A stretch of 64,000 bases of DNA from Streptomyces stelliscabiei. GTDB taxonomy: Bacteria > Actinomycetota > Actinomycetes > Streptomycetales > Streptomycetaceae. Below, piece by piece: positions 49,892 through 58,747 of the stretch. Position 1 is the stretch's first letter, and each line of letters starts with the position of its first letter. The stretch lies in the NCBI RefSeq assembly GCF_014873495.1, contig NZ_JADBGF010000001.1:496001-560000 (forward strand), read 5' to 3'. The position numbers and the translations under genes were made by a program. The notes beneath the pieces are model-generated. The model saw only the letters and a program-made list of their open reading frames with translations. It was not told the origin of the DNA and did no database searches.

Positions 49892-51202
49892 GAAGGAACT
49901 GCTACACCATCTGCCGGCCCCAGTAATGCGCCGGCCTTCTGTTTCCGCGAGCCCGGCCTGAACGCTGCCGGGGATGCGGGGATCGCGGATGCGTGACCGG
50001 AGACCACCTCACTATCGATGTCCTGCGGTACCCGGACCCACTGCTCGTCCGGGCGATCCTGATGGCGCTGGGCTCCTCCGTTCTTCCTCTGATCACTCAC
50101 TTGCCAAACCAGTACTGCGGTACTGCTGGTGGCCTGTCGGAGCGCCACTCTTCGACAGCCAGCCCCGTCGCCCGTCCTGCGTCTGCTCTGGCTTAGAACC
50201 CCACTGCCGAACCTCCCGGTACGCGCGCCCGCAGTCAGACGCCTTTACCGGGGTACCACTCGAAAAACTGCACTGCGGGTACTGCGGTCCCGCTCGTGGC
50301 GGCCCCTGATCACTGCGGGCCACCCGGTCCGGCCGTCAGTCCCGTCACCGTCCTGCAACAACCCTGGCTCCGGAACTCCACCGCCGCACCGTCCTGCACT
50401 TGCAACTACGTACTGCTGCCAGGCAGTTCATCTCTGCCGGGCCCTCTTGATCTCGGCTACGAGAGAAACCATAACCGGCTCATCGACCAATGTCTACTCC
50501 GGCCAATACAGATTTTCATGAGCCTGACTGCGAGGTAGTCGCCCACGAACGGAACAGCGAACAACAGACACCTGGCCCCTGCGGCTGGGCAGCCGCCCCG
50601 GTCAGCGCACCTGCGCCTCGTCGCGGGTCGCAACACCCCCTCGGGCCTCACTCGCGATCGGCGCCGCACGTTGAGACGGGCCCAGCGCGGTCCGAGGCCG
50701 GGCAGGGGTGGCGCCGTGCAGGCGGACCGGCCATCGACGATCCAAGACCCGGGTGACCGGATGGAGACGTGAGCGTCAGCGCCGTAGCCGAGTGTTCCGC
50801 GACCGCCGAAGCCGCCGCACGCGATGCCCCTGGCACTCCTGAAAGCCCCCGAGCAGCAGGAAATCGCACCCGGAAACGCCGACTCCGTGATCCTGGTCGT
50901 CTCCGAACGCGTCACCGACGCCCTGCGCCACGGCGGCGAAACCCGCACATCAGTGACAGCCTGTGATCGATCTTCCCGGACCCCCGCGATCACGTCCCGC
51001 AGGCCCGGGGCTTCATCCCGCTCCCGACGTACTCCCCGTCGGGCGGGCGCCAGTGGCATACCAGTTCATTCACGTGCGCGGGCCGGACCCGCGGGCGCGG
51101 CCAGTAGGCTCTGGTCGCGGTGGGACCCGCGAGCCGCCGCCCAATGCCTTGGCGACGGCCGGCGAGCCGCCGCACCACGGCCATTGCGGGAGGGGAAGCG
51201 TG
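49892..51202. other. Gene-poor region with decayed fragments
   Basis: 1.3 kb without a confident gene. Many short frames occur on both strands and composition is less GC-biased around 50000-50560, where repeated TACTGCGGTAC-like words are seen. The only family trace is the ATPase fragment at 50824-50990. The last 100 bp lead into the membrane protein gene at 51203. Confidence 0.5.
50824..50990 (+). pseudogene. Fragment of a GHKL-type (RsbW-like) ATP-binding protein
   Basis: The plus-strand reading includes NADSVILVVSERVTDALRHGGETRTS. This closely follows the N box of Streptomyces anti-sigma-type ATP-binding proteins (D-x-x-x-L-V-x-S-E-L-V-T-N-A-x-R-H-G). The Asn of the N box is replaced by Asp, the upstream half and the G boxes are missing, and the frame drifts after about 50960. 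A non-functional relic. Confidence 0.55.
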
Positions 51203-51850
51203 ATGATCGCTGCGGAGTACGGCTACGAGGTGCTGCCGGGAGCGGCGGTGGACACCCCGGGCGTCGAGGACGTCCTGCGGCGGCGTGAGCGCGGCCTCCG
51301 GTGGGGCATCCTCGCATCGGCCGCCGAAGTGCTGCTGTTGGCGGCAGTCCTCTCCCTGGCCGGCCCCCTCTCCGCCCCCGGTTTGGTCACCGCCGCCTTC
51401 CTGGTCCCCGTCATCGCCGTCACGGCAGGCCTGACGCTGCTGTGGCGCCGGGCGCGACGCCGGGAGCGGCTGGTGATGTCCACCTACGGTTGGCAGGTCT
51501 GGCCCGTGCGGACGCAGGAGGTCCGGGTGGTCGCCGCCGAGGGCGAGCGGGTCCAGGGCCGCCGTTGGGGAAGGGATGGACGGGTGGTGCTGCTCCAGCC
51601 GGACGGCCAGAGCCACTGCTCGTTCCCCGTCCCGGCGGACGGCTGGGACGGCCCCCGCCCCGGGGGACCCCGCCCGGCAGACCGGGTGTGGTTCGCCGGC
51701 GACACCAGGTTCGGCGGCATGATCGCCGAACCTGGCGGGCTGCCCTTTCGCTACGTCGTCCGCTCCACGCCGGGCAAGCGCCGAGGCACCGGATCGGAGG
51801 ACGAACTCGCCCGCCACGCGGGCCTGATGCCCCGGAACCGGCGGCGGTAG
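51203..51850 (+). CDS. Hypothetical membrane protein with two transmembrane segments
   Basis: 215 residues from ATG 51203 (MIAAEYGYEVLPGAAVDTPGVEDVLRRRERGLRW), preceded by GGAGGGGAA; a GTG one codon earlier has tighter spacing. Two hydrophobic segments lie at about residues 37-55 and 60-79, followed by a soluble C-terminal domain (RLVMSTYGWQVWPVRTQEVRVV ... RVWFAGDTRFGGMIAEPGGLPFRYVVRS) ending in a basic tail. This layout occurs in many uncharacterised Streptomyces proteins. The family has no function known to me. The heptanucleotide repeat begins 21 bp after its stop. Confidence 0.8.
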   Translation: MIAAEYGYEVLPGAAVDTPGVEDVLRRRERGLRWGILASAAEVLLLAAVLSLAGPLSAPGLVTAAFLVPVIAVTAGLTLLWRRARRRERLVMSTYGWQVWPVRTQEVRVVAAEGERVQGRRWGRDGRVVLLQPDGQSHCSFPVPADGWDGPRPGGPRPADRVWFAGDTRFGGMIAEPGGLPFRYVVRSTPGKRRGTGSEDELARHAGLMPRNRRR

Positions 51851-51870
51851 GATTCCCGCCCGCCTCCCGG

Positions 51871-51917
51871 CCGGATGCCGGATGCCGGATGCCGGATGCC
51901 GGATGCCGGATGCCGGA
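51871..51917. repeat. 7-bp tandem repeat CCGGATG x 6.7
   Basis: Six perfect consecutive copies of CCGGATG plus CCGGA, immediately downstream of the membrane protein gene. A 7-bp unit is not a multiple of three, and the tract lies outside any supported gene. It looks like a slippage-type microsatellite in non-coding DNA. Confidence 0.95.
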
Positions 51918-52103
51918 AGAAACTGAACCGGGCGTGTTCTGTGAGCGCCTCATGGCGGGCAGCTCATCGTTGGCCAGCACCTGCCCGCTCCTGCCGACCG
52001 CGACGGAGAGCACCTTGCCGTCCGGAGCGGAGTGGTACTTCACCTCCGCGCCGCTGGTCATCAGCCCAGCAAATCGTGGCCGGCGCCGCGCAGATGCCGG
52101 GAC

Positions 52104-52350
52104 GTGACCGCGCTGGACGGCAAGCTGATCGTATGGGATACCGCAGGCCACCTCGCGTTCGAACGGTTGCGGAACCAGCTTGCCCGGCGCGGTACCAGGG
52201 CGGACGGGGCAGCGGAGGAGTGGCTGGCCCACTTCGTCGCGTGCGATGCTCCTTCGGCTGTCCGGGACGGACACGACCGGGTGGCCGTACCAGCGGCGCA
52301 GGGCCGCGCTGGAGTCGGTGTTCGCCGCGCGGAGGTTGTCGCCCGTTGAG
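52104..52350 (+). pseudogene. Frameshifted fragment of an ATP-dependent DNA ligase
   Basis: One frame reads ALDGKLIVWDTAGHLAFERL and continues RNQLARRGTRADGAAEEWLAHFVACD to about 52245. The adjacent frame then continues LLRLSGTDTTGWPYQRRRAALESVFAARRLS. Joined, this matches Streptomyces LigD/LigC-type ligases (L-D-G-E-L-V-V-W ... F-D-L-L-x-L-x-G-x-D ... W-P-Y-x-x-R-R-x-x-L). The catalytic Lys motif upstream and the OB-fold downstream are absent. A dead fragment. Confidence 0.75.
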
Positions 52351-52428
52351 GGCCCAGTCGGGCCCCTTCCGGGTCTCTCTCGTCTAACTCGGCCCTGAGC
52401 GGTACCCGCCGGTCCAGGTTGTCGCCGG

Positions 52429-53157
52429 TTACGGCGTGTACGGGGCGTCGCTGTGGTGCAGTTCCACCATGGTGGGCTCGCTGACCTCGTACACAGCGGT
52501 ACGGGTGAGGGTGACGACGGCTGCCGGATCGTCATCGCCGCGGGTGCGGTAGACGACGGTCACCTGTCGTGGTGCCCCGCCGGACGGGAAGTCGATGGAG
52601 ACCACAGGCGTACGGTCGCCGAGCTCGGCGGCGGCTGCGGGGACGGGGGTGCCGCCGTCGTTGCGCCAGGTCACCAGCGTGTAGAACTTTCCGGTGCCGC
52701 CGGTCGAGATCTTCAGGGCTCCCACGGCGTCGGGCGCACTGTCCCCGGTGATGTCACCGATCGCGCACTGCGGTTGCAACTCGATCACTACACCGTCCGC
52801 GCCCTCCCAGCGCCCTGCGCTGAGGGCAGCACCCGAGATGCCGTATCCCTCCAGCCCTCCGCCGTCCAGCGACGCGTTCCGCAGCTGCTCGCAGGTCAGA
52901 GCCTTGGCGCCGCCGGCCGCCGTACCGCTCGGCTTCAGGGACGGAGGCGTGGTGGGGGTGCCGGGTGTCTTCGCCGGGCTGTCGGGCGTCTTCGCCGGTG
53001 CGGCGGTCGCCGGCTTCGACGTCTTCTCCGGCTTCCCGCTCACGGCGGCTTCCCCCGCAGCCGAGTCCTTCGGCCCGCAGGCCACGACCAGCCCCGCGAC
53101 CAGCCCTGCGGCAGCCATCTGGGACACCCGTCTCGCCCATCCCCTGGATCGGTTCAC
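52429..53157 (-). CDS. Putative secreted lipoprotein (LppP/LprE-like)
   Basis: 242 residues with a lipoprotein signal peptide: basic start MNRSRGWARRVSQ, hydrophobic core and lipobox V-V-A-C at Cys27. A Lys/Pro/Thr-rich linker (about residues 30-85) precedes a globular domain with two Cys (LTCEQLRN and PQCAIGD) that could form a disulfide. The domain layout resembles LppP/LprE-type actinobacterial lipoproteins, whose function is unknown. ATG at 53157. The protein should be anchored on the outer face of the membrane. Confidence 0.82.
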   Translation of the reverse strand: MNRSRGWARRVSQMAAAGLVAGLVVACGPKDSAAGEAAVSGKPEKTSKPATAAPAKTPDSPAKTPGTPTTPPSLKPSGTAAGGAKALTCEQLRNASLDGGGLEGYGISGAALSAGRWEGADGVVIELQPQCAIGDITGDSAPDAVGALKISTGGTGKFYTLVTWRNDGGTPVPAAAAELGDRTPVVSIDFPSGGAPRQVTVVYRTRGDDDPAAVVTLTRTAVYEVSEPTMVELHHSDAPYTP

Positions 53158-53959
53158 TCGTCACTCCCGTCGCACCATGGCCCGGCATTCCCGCTGGGCA
53201 GGACCGGAGACGCGGATGGGTGGGGGACGGTTGCACCGAGTTGTCCCTGTTCCGTAACTCCCGGACCCTGCCCAGCGAAGCGGACGGAGCCGGCCAAGCG
53301 GCTTCAGCCGCGTACTGGACGGCGACGATCCCGCCGGGCAACGGCCCGAGCAGACCGCCCACACCCTCCTGGCCGCCCACAGGGCCAGTCCCGGCGCAGT
53401 CCGCGACCGGCCCGCGATCCGCCACATCGTCGCCGAAATCGCCGACCGGCACCCGCGGGTGTGGTGTGCGCGAACTGCGCGCCGCAGTGATACAGGCCTG
53501 CTGACGCCCGCGCGGCGGCGCCGGCCGGTGGCTCATGAGAGCCGCGCACTGCGGTCGAGCGCTTCTGCCTGCGCCCGTGCCTGGCGAAATGACCCTCTCC
53601 CGCTGCCGTCGGCGCGGCTGCGTGCCCGGACGTCGCGAAACGGAGGTGACGGAGGTGACGGAGGTGTTCGGCGGATTGGTGCTGTCGCGGTCGACTGGGC
53701 GGGCGATGGCGGATGTTCCGCTGCAGGTGCAGTCGGTGGCCTTCCCTCCGCTGTGGTGCGGTGAGCCAGCCGCTGACCTGGCGCCGGGAGGTCGGCCGCA
53801 GACCGCATCGGCCCGAGGATGTAGACCTGTGGGCCGATGTCGCGCGAGTGATCAATCGGTCGGCTGATGCCGCCGGGGTGGGCAGATGACAGCGTCGCCC
53901 TGTGCCCACGGACCGGCCGTCCCGGCACGATTGACGATTCGTGACCACGGGAGGGGACC
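53158..53959. other. Intergenic region, no gene recognised
   Basis: 800 bp with only low-quality frames. A short frame around 53330-53470 (RPEQTAHTLLAAHRASPGAVRDRPAIRHIVAEIADRHPRV) has natural composition and may be a decayed coding fragment. Three copies of ACGGAGGTG occur near 53640-53668. The region just before 53960 contains the GGGAGGGGACC ribosome-binding site of the next gene. Confidence 0.45.
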
Positions 53960-55174
53960 ATGAACACCACGCCGTTCATCAGCCGGAAAGGCATGACGCG
54001 CCGCCGCATGCTGGGGGCCGCGCTGGCGGCCGGGACCGTCGCGCCGCTTGCCGCCGTCGCCGGGCCCGCGTGGGCGGGCACCCCCGCCTCTGCTCCGACG
54101 CGGCTCTCGCTGCCTGAGCCCACCGGGCCGCACCCGGTGGGCACGGTCCAACTGCACCTCGTCGACCGGTCGCGCCCCGACGACATCGCGGGACCCGGGC
54201 ACTTCCGGGAGCTGGTGGCCACCGTCTGGTACCCCGCCCGGGACGTCGAGCGGTACCCGGTGGCCCCCTGGATGCCGGCCGGCGCCCTTCAGGCGTTCCT
54301 CGCCGACGCGGGGCTCAGCGACCTGGTCCCCCTGGCGCCGCTCACGGCCGGCCACGTGGGCGCTCCGGTGCGGCGGTCGGGTCGGCGGCTGCCCGTCGTC
54401 GTGTTCTCGCACGGCGCGCACAGCCACCAGGGCGACCACACCGTCATGGTCCAGGAGCTCGCAAGCCACGGATACGCGGCGGTGACGGTGGCTCACCAGT
54501 ACGACACGTACACCGAGTTCCCCGACGGCCGGGTCGTCGTCCCGCTCTACGACCCGACGGCGCCGACACTGCCCGGGGACTTTGCCGAGGACCTGCGCTT
54601 CGTTCTTGACAGCGTCGAGCAGCTCGCCGCCGGGTGCAATCCGGACGTCGGCCGACGGGAGCTGCCGGCCGGGCTGCTCGGCTCCCTCGACCCGCGGCGC
54701 ATGGGTGCGTTCGGCTGGTCGAAGGGCGGTACGGCCACCGCCTGCGCCATGCTCGCGGACGAGCGGATCCAGGCCGGGCTGAGCCTCGACGGCCCGATGC
54801 AGATGAACCCGCCGCTGGACGGCGACCTGGACCGGCCGTTCATGATGATGTCCGCCAAGTTCACCCGGGCCACGGATCCCGAGGTCGCCGCGTTCTGGTC
54901 GCATCTACAGGCCTGGCGGCTGAACATCCAGGCCCAGGGCGCCGCCCACATCTCGTACGGCGACAACGAGGCGCTCTTCCCACAGGTGGCAAGGCTACTC
55001 GGATGGAGCGCACAACAGCTCCAGGGCGTGATCGGCACCCTCGATCCTGACCAGGCGGTGAAGATCCAGCAGTCGTACCCGCTCGCGTTCTTCGACGAGC
55101 ACCTGCGCCACCGTCGGGGACACCTGCTCGACGGGCCGTCCTCAGACTTTCCGGCCGTGGCGTTCCTTCCATGA
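53960..55174 (+). CDS. Tat-exported alpha/beta hydrolase (PAF acetylhydrolase-like)
   Basis: 404 residues. It starts at ATG 53960 after GGGAGGGGACC. An N-terminal twin-arginine signal (MTRRRMLGAALAAGTVAPLAAVAGPAWAG, cleaved near residue 40) sends the folded protein out of the cell. The mature part is an alpha/beta hydrolase of the platelet-activating-factor acetylhydrolase/dienelactone type: FRELVATVWYPARD near the start, LPVVVFSHGAHSHQGDHTVMVQELASHGYAAVTVAHQYD, nucleophile elbow MGAFGWSKGGTAT (Ser), Asp in LSLDGPM, and a late His in GAAHISYGDNE. It probably hydrolyses an ester or acyl group outside the cell. It stands alone in the annotation. Confidence 0.92.
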   Translation: MNTTPFISRKGMTRRRMLGAALAAGTVAPLAAVAGPAWAGTPASAPTRLSLPEPTGPHPVGTVQLHLVDRSRPDDIAGPGHFRELVATVWYPARDVERYPVAPWMPAGALQAFLADAGLSDLVPLAPLTAGHVGAPVRRSGRRLPVVVFSHGAHSHQGDHTVMVQELASHGYAAVTVAHQYDTYTEFPDGRVVVPLYDPTAPTLPGDFAEDLRFVLDSVEQLAAGCNPDVGRRELPAGLLGSLDPRRMGAFGWSKGGTATACAMLADERIQAGLSLDGPMQMNPPLDGDLDRPFMMMSAKFTRATDPEVAAFWSHLQAWRLNIQAQGAAHISYGDNEALFPQVARLLGWSAQQLQGVIGTLDPDQAVKIQQSYPLAFFDEHLRHRRGHLLDGPSSDFPAVAFLP

Positions 55175-55624
55175 GTGCCTGCGACCCGCGACATCGGGTC
55201 GGTCCGGCCGCAGGCGCTCGAGGGGGGAAGGCGACGACTGGGCCAAGTACTACCCGAGCCGCCTGTCACGCCCGGTTGTGAATTCAGCCAGCTGTCCAAG
55301 GCTGCGGACAGCCGGCCGTATTCGATCGTGGCCACGCCAGGCCGTGGCCTCGGCTGGCGGTGGACCGCGAAACAGCACGTTCCGGCGGCAGCCGGTTCGG
55401 GCAGAACTCAGGCCTGCGGAAAGGCGATTCTGCGACCCTGCGGTTACGGCAGCCCTCATGTCGAGCTCGTGGCCTCGCCGAGCGTGGAAGGACGTCGCTC
55501 GCTACGCGAGCAGCCAGACGCTGAAGTGCTGCCGGCGGCATCGGCACCCGGGCAACCGCTTGCCCTTGCTCGGGAGGCCTCTTGCCCGGGTGCAAACTCC
55601 GCGTGACACGGTCCGCCCGCCTCC
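55175..55624. other. Intergenic region, no gene recognised
   Basis: 450 bp between the convergent hydrolase and DJ-1 genes. I see no conserved frame and no clear terminator hairpin with a T-run. Frames on both strands are Arg/Pro/Gly-rich. Confidence 0.5.
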
Positions 55625-56395
55625 CTATACCTGTGATGCAGCGAGCAACTGCAGGGCGTGCTCCTTCAGTTGAGGACTGGCATGTGAAGCGTTGCCTGAA
55701 CCGAAGGGGGGTTGGGGATCATATTCGACGGCGAGCTGGATCGCCTTGGCCGTGTCGTCGTCCGCGATGAGGGACGCGAGGTACAGGGCCATGTCCACGC
55801 CCGCCGACACCCCGGCCGCAGTGATGATCTTTCCGGAGCGTACGTATCGCTGCGGCAGGTAGGTGACATCGAACGTGGACCGGAGGTAGTCGGCGGAGGC
55901 CCAATAGGTCGTCGCCTCCCGGCCGTCCAGCAGCCCGGCCGCGGCAAGGACGATGCTGCCCGTGCAGACCGAAGTGGTCCACTGGGTGTGTCGGTGCATC
56001 CTGCGGATCCAGCGCAAGAGCGCCTGGTTGTTCATCGCTCCGATGGTGCCGCGGTTGCCCGCGCCTGGCACCAGGAGGACGTCGAGACGGTCGACCTCGG
56101 CGATGGAACGCTCGGCGACCACGGCCACATCTCCGGTGTCCGTGCGGATGGCTCCGCGTTTCTCGGCGATCATGGTCACGGTGGCGTCCGGCAGCCGGGA
56201 CAGGATTTCGGCCGGCCCGGTGGGGTCCAGCAGGCTGTAGCCGTCGTACAGCAGGATGCCGATGTTCGGGCCCGCGCTTCCGCCGGGCTGGACCGCGTAC
56301 GCCGTTTCGGTCCGGGCGGCTGCCGCCGTGGCCGCGAGCACGGCGGTGGCCGCGGTCCCGCGCAGGACGTTTCTGCGTGTCGTGGAATGGCTCAT
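55625..56395 (-). CDS. DJ-1/PfpI family protein with Tat-type signal (isonitrile hydratase-like)
   Basis: 256 residues. The N terminus MSHSTTRRNVLRGTAATAVLAATAAAARTETAYA is a twin-arginine signal. The rest is a DJ-1/PfpI glutaminase-like domain: NIGILLYDGYSLLDPTGPAEILSRLPDATVTMIAEKRGAIRTDTG, DVLLVPGAGNRGTIGAM, the nucleophilic Cys in TTSVCTGSIVLAAAGLLDGREATTYWAS, and the ending AGVSAGVDMALYLASLIADD. This subgroup includes isonitrile hydratases and many uncharacterised enzymes. The start codon ATG 56395 overlaps the stop of the GlxA-type regulator by 4 bp, so the two are co-translated and probably functionally linked. Confidence 0.9.
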   Translation of the reverse strand: MSHSTTRRNVLRGTAATAVLAATAAAARTETAYAVQPGGSAGPNIGILLYDGYSLLDPTGPAEILSRLPDATVTMIAEKRGAIRTDTGDVAVVAERSIAEVDRLDVLLVPGAGNRGTIGAMNNQALLRWIRRMHRHTQWTTSVCTGSIVLAAAGLLDGREATTYWASADYLRSTFDVTYLPQRYVRSGKIITAAGVSAGVDMALYLASLIADDDTAKAIQLAVEYDPQPPFGSGNASHASPQLKEHALQLLAASQV

Positions 56396-57423
56396 GGGCT
56401 GGGAGTCTTCTGCCTCGGTGGGACACGCGGGGGTGGCATGTCCGGCATCCTGCGAAGTCTGTCCCCCGTGACCCCATAGCGGTCGAGGAACGCCTGCCGC
56501 AGCGTCTCCGCCGACCGGAAGCCACACCGTCGGGCGATCGCTGTCATGGACAGTGCGCTGGAGCGCACGAGGTGCGCCGCCGCTTCGGTCCGTGCCGCGC
56601 GTACGGCGCGCGCGGCAGTTGTACCGAGGTGTGCCGTGAACAGCCGAGTCAGGTGCCGAGGGCTGACCCCTGCCCGGGCCGCCAAAGCCGCTGGACTGAG
56701 GTCCTCGGCCAGGTGGCCGGCGATATAACCCATCAGGTCCCGTACGAGCCGGTCTTCCGGCGGTGGAGCGGCAAGGAACATGGAGATCTGGGCCTGGTCG
56801 GCGGGCCGGTGCAGGTAAGTGACGAGTTCGCGGGCGACGGTCCGCGCGAGTGTCGGACCATGGTCGTCCTCTATCAGGGCCAGTGTCAGGTCCAGGGCGC
56901 TGGTCACACCGGCGGAGGTGTAGACGTTGCCGTCGCGGACATAGAGGGGATTTGCGTCCACGGCCACGGCGGGGTGGCGCTCGGCGAGCCGTTCTCCCCA
57001 TCCCCAGTGGGTCGTCACCCGTCTGTGGTCGAGCAGTCCGGCGGCGGCCAGTACGTACGCGCCGGTGCAGACGGAGGCCACCCGTCGACTGCGTGCGGCC
57101 AAACGGCGAACCTGGCTCAGTAGTCGCTCGTCCGCCGCCGCGTCTTCGCATCCGATTCCGCCCACGACGATCAGTGTGTCCAGCCGTCCCACGACCGCCT
57201 CCAGACTCCGACCGGCTGCCAGCAGAATCCCGGCCGAACTCCGGGCAGCCCGGCGGCCGAGGGTGCCCAGCTCGATGGCGTAGGGCGGCTGTGCGCCGTA
57301 CCGGTTGGCGACGTCCAGGGCACCGCTGGGACAGGCGATGTCGAGGATCTGCGCGTCGTCGTAGGCGATGATGAGAACGCGCCGCTGGTCCCCGTGCTCG
57401 TGCCCACCCTGATTCAAGCGCAT
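56392..57423 (-). CDS. GlxA-type AraC-family regulator (DJ-1 domain plus helix-turn-helix)
   Basis: 343 residues. An N-terminal DJ-1/PfpI-like domain (RRVLIIAYDDAQILDIACPSGALDVANRYG ... DTLIVVGGIGCEDAAADERLL ... VASVCTGAYVLAAAGLLDHRRVTTHW) is fused to a C-terminal AraC DNA-binding domain (HLAEDLSPAALAARAGVSPRHLTRLFTAHLGTTAARAVRAARTEAAAHLVRSSALSMTAIARRCGFRSAETLRQAF). It starts at ATG 57423 and its stop overlaps the next gene by 4 bp. It probably activates its own operon in response to a small molecule bound by the DJ-1 domain. The two DJ-1 domains of this operon are clearly related, suggesting ligand sensing of a compound processed by the partner. Confidence 0.93.
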   Translation of the reverse strand: MRLNQGGHEHGDQRRVLIIAYDDAQILDIACPSGALDVANRYGAQPPYAIELGTLGRRAARSSAGILLAAGRSLEAVVGRLDTLIVVGGIGCEDAAADERLLSQVRRLAARSRRVASVCTGAYVLAAAGLLDHRRVTTHWGWGERLAERHPAVAVDANPLYVRDGNVYTSAGVTSALDLTLALIEDDHGPTLARTVARELVTYLHRPADQAQISMFLAAPPPEDRLVRDLMGYIAGHLAEDLSPAALAARAGVSPRHLTRLFTAHLGTTAARAVRAARTEAAAHLVRSSALSMTAIARRCGFRSAETLRQAFLDRYGVTGDRLRRMPDMPPPRVPPRQKTPSP

Positions 57424-57778
57424 ACCCCGAGCACCACTTCTCTCATCCGCTCATCCGCTCGTCCGCTGCCTCAAGGGGCGTGCTTCGACCGGGCCGATGG
57501 CCTCATGCACATCCGCCCCACGGGACTTACGCCCGCAGGACATCACCTTCGCGTAAGGCCCCAGGAACTGGAAGCTTGCTCCTACCGGCCGGGGCTTCAC
57601 GGTGTCGGGGACGAAGCTCGCCTGGGCGAGGAGGGGCACTTACGTACCCTCCCGTGACGTGTGACCGCTCCCCCTTCACAGGTTCCGCCCTCCCGCTCGC
57701 TGCTCTGCGCACGCGGGCCCGTCGTATGTCACTGGCCGCGACCTCAGGCGGGGCTTCTCGCTGTGCACCGTTGGATGA
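57424..57778. other. Intergenic region upstream of the GlxA-type regulator
   Basis: 355 bp. It should contain the promoter of the GlxA/DJ-1 operon. Frames are short and Arg/Pro-rich with no family resemblance. It looks mosaic, with CATCCGCTCATCCGCTCGTCCGCT-like short direct repeats at 57447-57472. Confidence 0.5.
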
Positions 57779-58633
57779 TCACCACCCGAGCCCGAGTACG
57801 TCCTTCAGCACCTTCGCCGTCGCACGGGGGAACGCGGTGTTGCCGTTGTGTCCGCCCGGGAACTGGACCGGCTCCGTGTCCAGTTGTGCCGCCAGCGCCA
57901 GTGCGCAGCGGTAGGTGTGCACCGTGGACCGCGTGGTCCGGCCCGTCGCCGGGATGATCCGCGTGCCCGCGGCCGTCGCGGCCGGCACCGGCTCGTCCCG
58001 GTAGTGGTCGTCGGAGGTGACGGCTGTGAATTCCGTTCCGATGAAGAACGCGAAGTTGGCCTTTCTGCGGATCGTCAGCGGCTGGGGCGTGAGCCCCTCC
58101 TCGGTCTCGTCGTGCGCCGGGTCGATGCCGAGGTGGCGGGCGATCGCCGGGAAGGCTGCCTCGAGGCCCCCGGCTGTGTATGCGTCCTGGATGGCCTTCA
58201 GTTCCGCCACGTGCTCCGCGCGGTCTGCCTCGGACAGCAGGTTGGGCATCACGGGCTCGTGGGCGATCAGTGTGCTCACCAGGCCCGGATGCCGGGCCAC
58301 GGTCTGCAGGCCGATGGCGGCGCCCATGCTGAATCCGGCCATCAGTGCCGGCCCGTCACCGACCTCGGTGATCAGCCGGGCCACGTCGTCCGCGTGGTCG
58401 GCCATGGTTACGGGGCGGGCAGGGTCGTCGAGAGTGCTGCGCGACAGACCACGGCGGTCGTAGGTGACGACGGTGAACCTGTCGGCCAGGTGCGGGACCA
58501 GGTCGACCGTTCGGTCCGCGTCGCCCTCGCCGCTCTGGGACAGAACGAGGACCGGGCCATCGCCCTCGATCTGGAAGTGAAGGGTGGCGCCCGGAACAGA
58601 GAGCGCGCGGATGGTGGCGGCGGTCGTCGGCAT
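57779..58633 (-). CDS. Alpha/beta hydrolase, divergent from MarR gene
   Basis: 284 residues from ATG 58633, with AAGGGGG upstream. Alpha/beta-hydrolase features: GPVLVLSQSGEGDADRTVDLVPHLADRFTVVTYDRRGLSRSTLDD, nucleophile elbow MAGFSMGAAIGLQTVARHPG (Ser), and a late His in FPGGHNGNTAFP. Such hydrolases divergent from MarR regulators commonly act on small xenobiotics or esters. The substrate is unknown. The shared intergenic region contains a clear palindromic operator. Confidence 0.9.
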   Translation of the reverse strand: MPTTAATIRALSVPGATLHFQIEGDGPVLVLSQSGEGDADRTVDLVPHLADRFTVVTYDRRGLSRSTLDDPARPVTMADHADDVARLITEVGDGPALMAGFSMGAAIGLQTVARHPGLVSTLIAHEPVMPNLLSEADRAEHVAELKAIQDAYTAGGLEAAFPAIARHLGIDPAHDETEEGLTPQPLTIRRKANFAFFIGTEFTAVTSDDHYRDEPVPAATAAGTRIIPATGRTTRSTVHTYRCALALAAQLDTEPVQFPGGHNGNTAFPRATAKVLKDVLGLGW

Positions 58634-58700
58634 GGCGGATCCCCCTTGTTCGGCTGTCGTCGGCATCTGCCGACTGACACCACGACAATAACGCATCTAA

Positions 58701-58728
58701 ATCGATACATCAATCATGATGCATCGAT
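58701..58728. promoter_or_regulatory. 28-bp near-perfect palindrome, probable MarR operator
   Basis: Arms ATCGATaCATCA and TGATGcATCGAT (one mismatch in 12) around ATCA. It lies between the divergent hydrolase (start 58633) and MarR (start 58748) genes, 20 bp from the MarR start, where it would overlap both promoters. The repeat is far AT-richer than the surrounding DNA. Confidence 0.8.
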
Positions 58729-58747
58729 CTGGATGTACCATCCGTGC

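Noticed and set aside
51871..51917. CRISPR array
   Set aside because: The repeat unit is 7 bp with no spacers and there are no cas genes.
53639..53668. Three copies of ACGGAGGTG as a functional repeat
   Set aside because: Short, GC-typical and not near a supported gene start. Likely chance or decayed coding DNA.
57424..57778. Possible intron or insertion-element end in the intergenic region
   Set aside because: The mosaic look and short direct repeats are suggestive, but no reverse transcriptase, transposase or defined ends can be seen.
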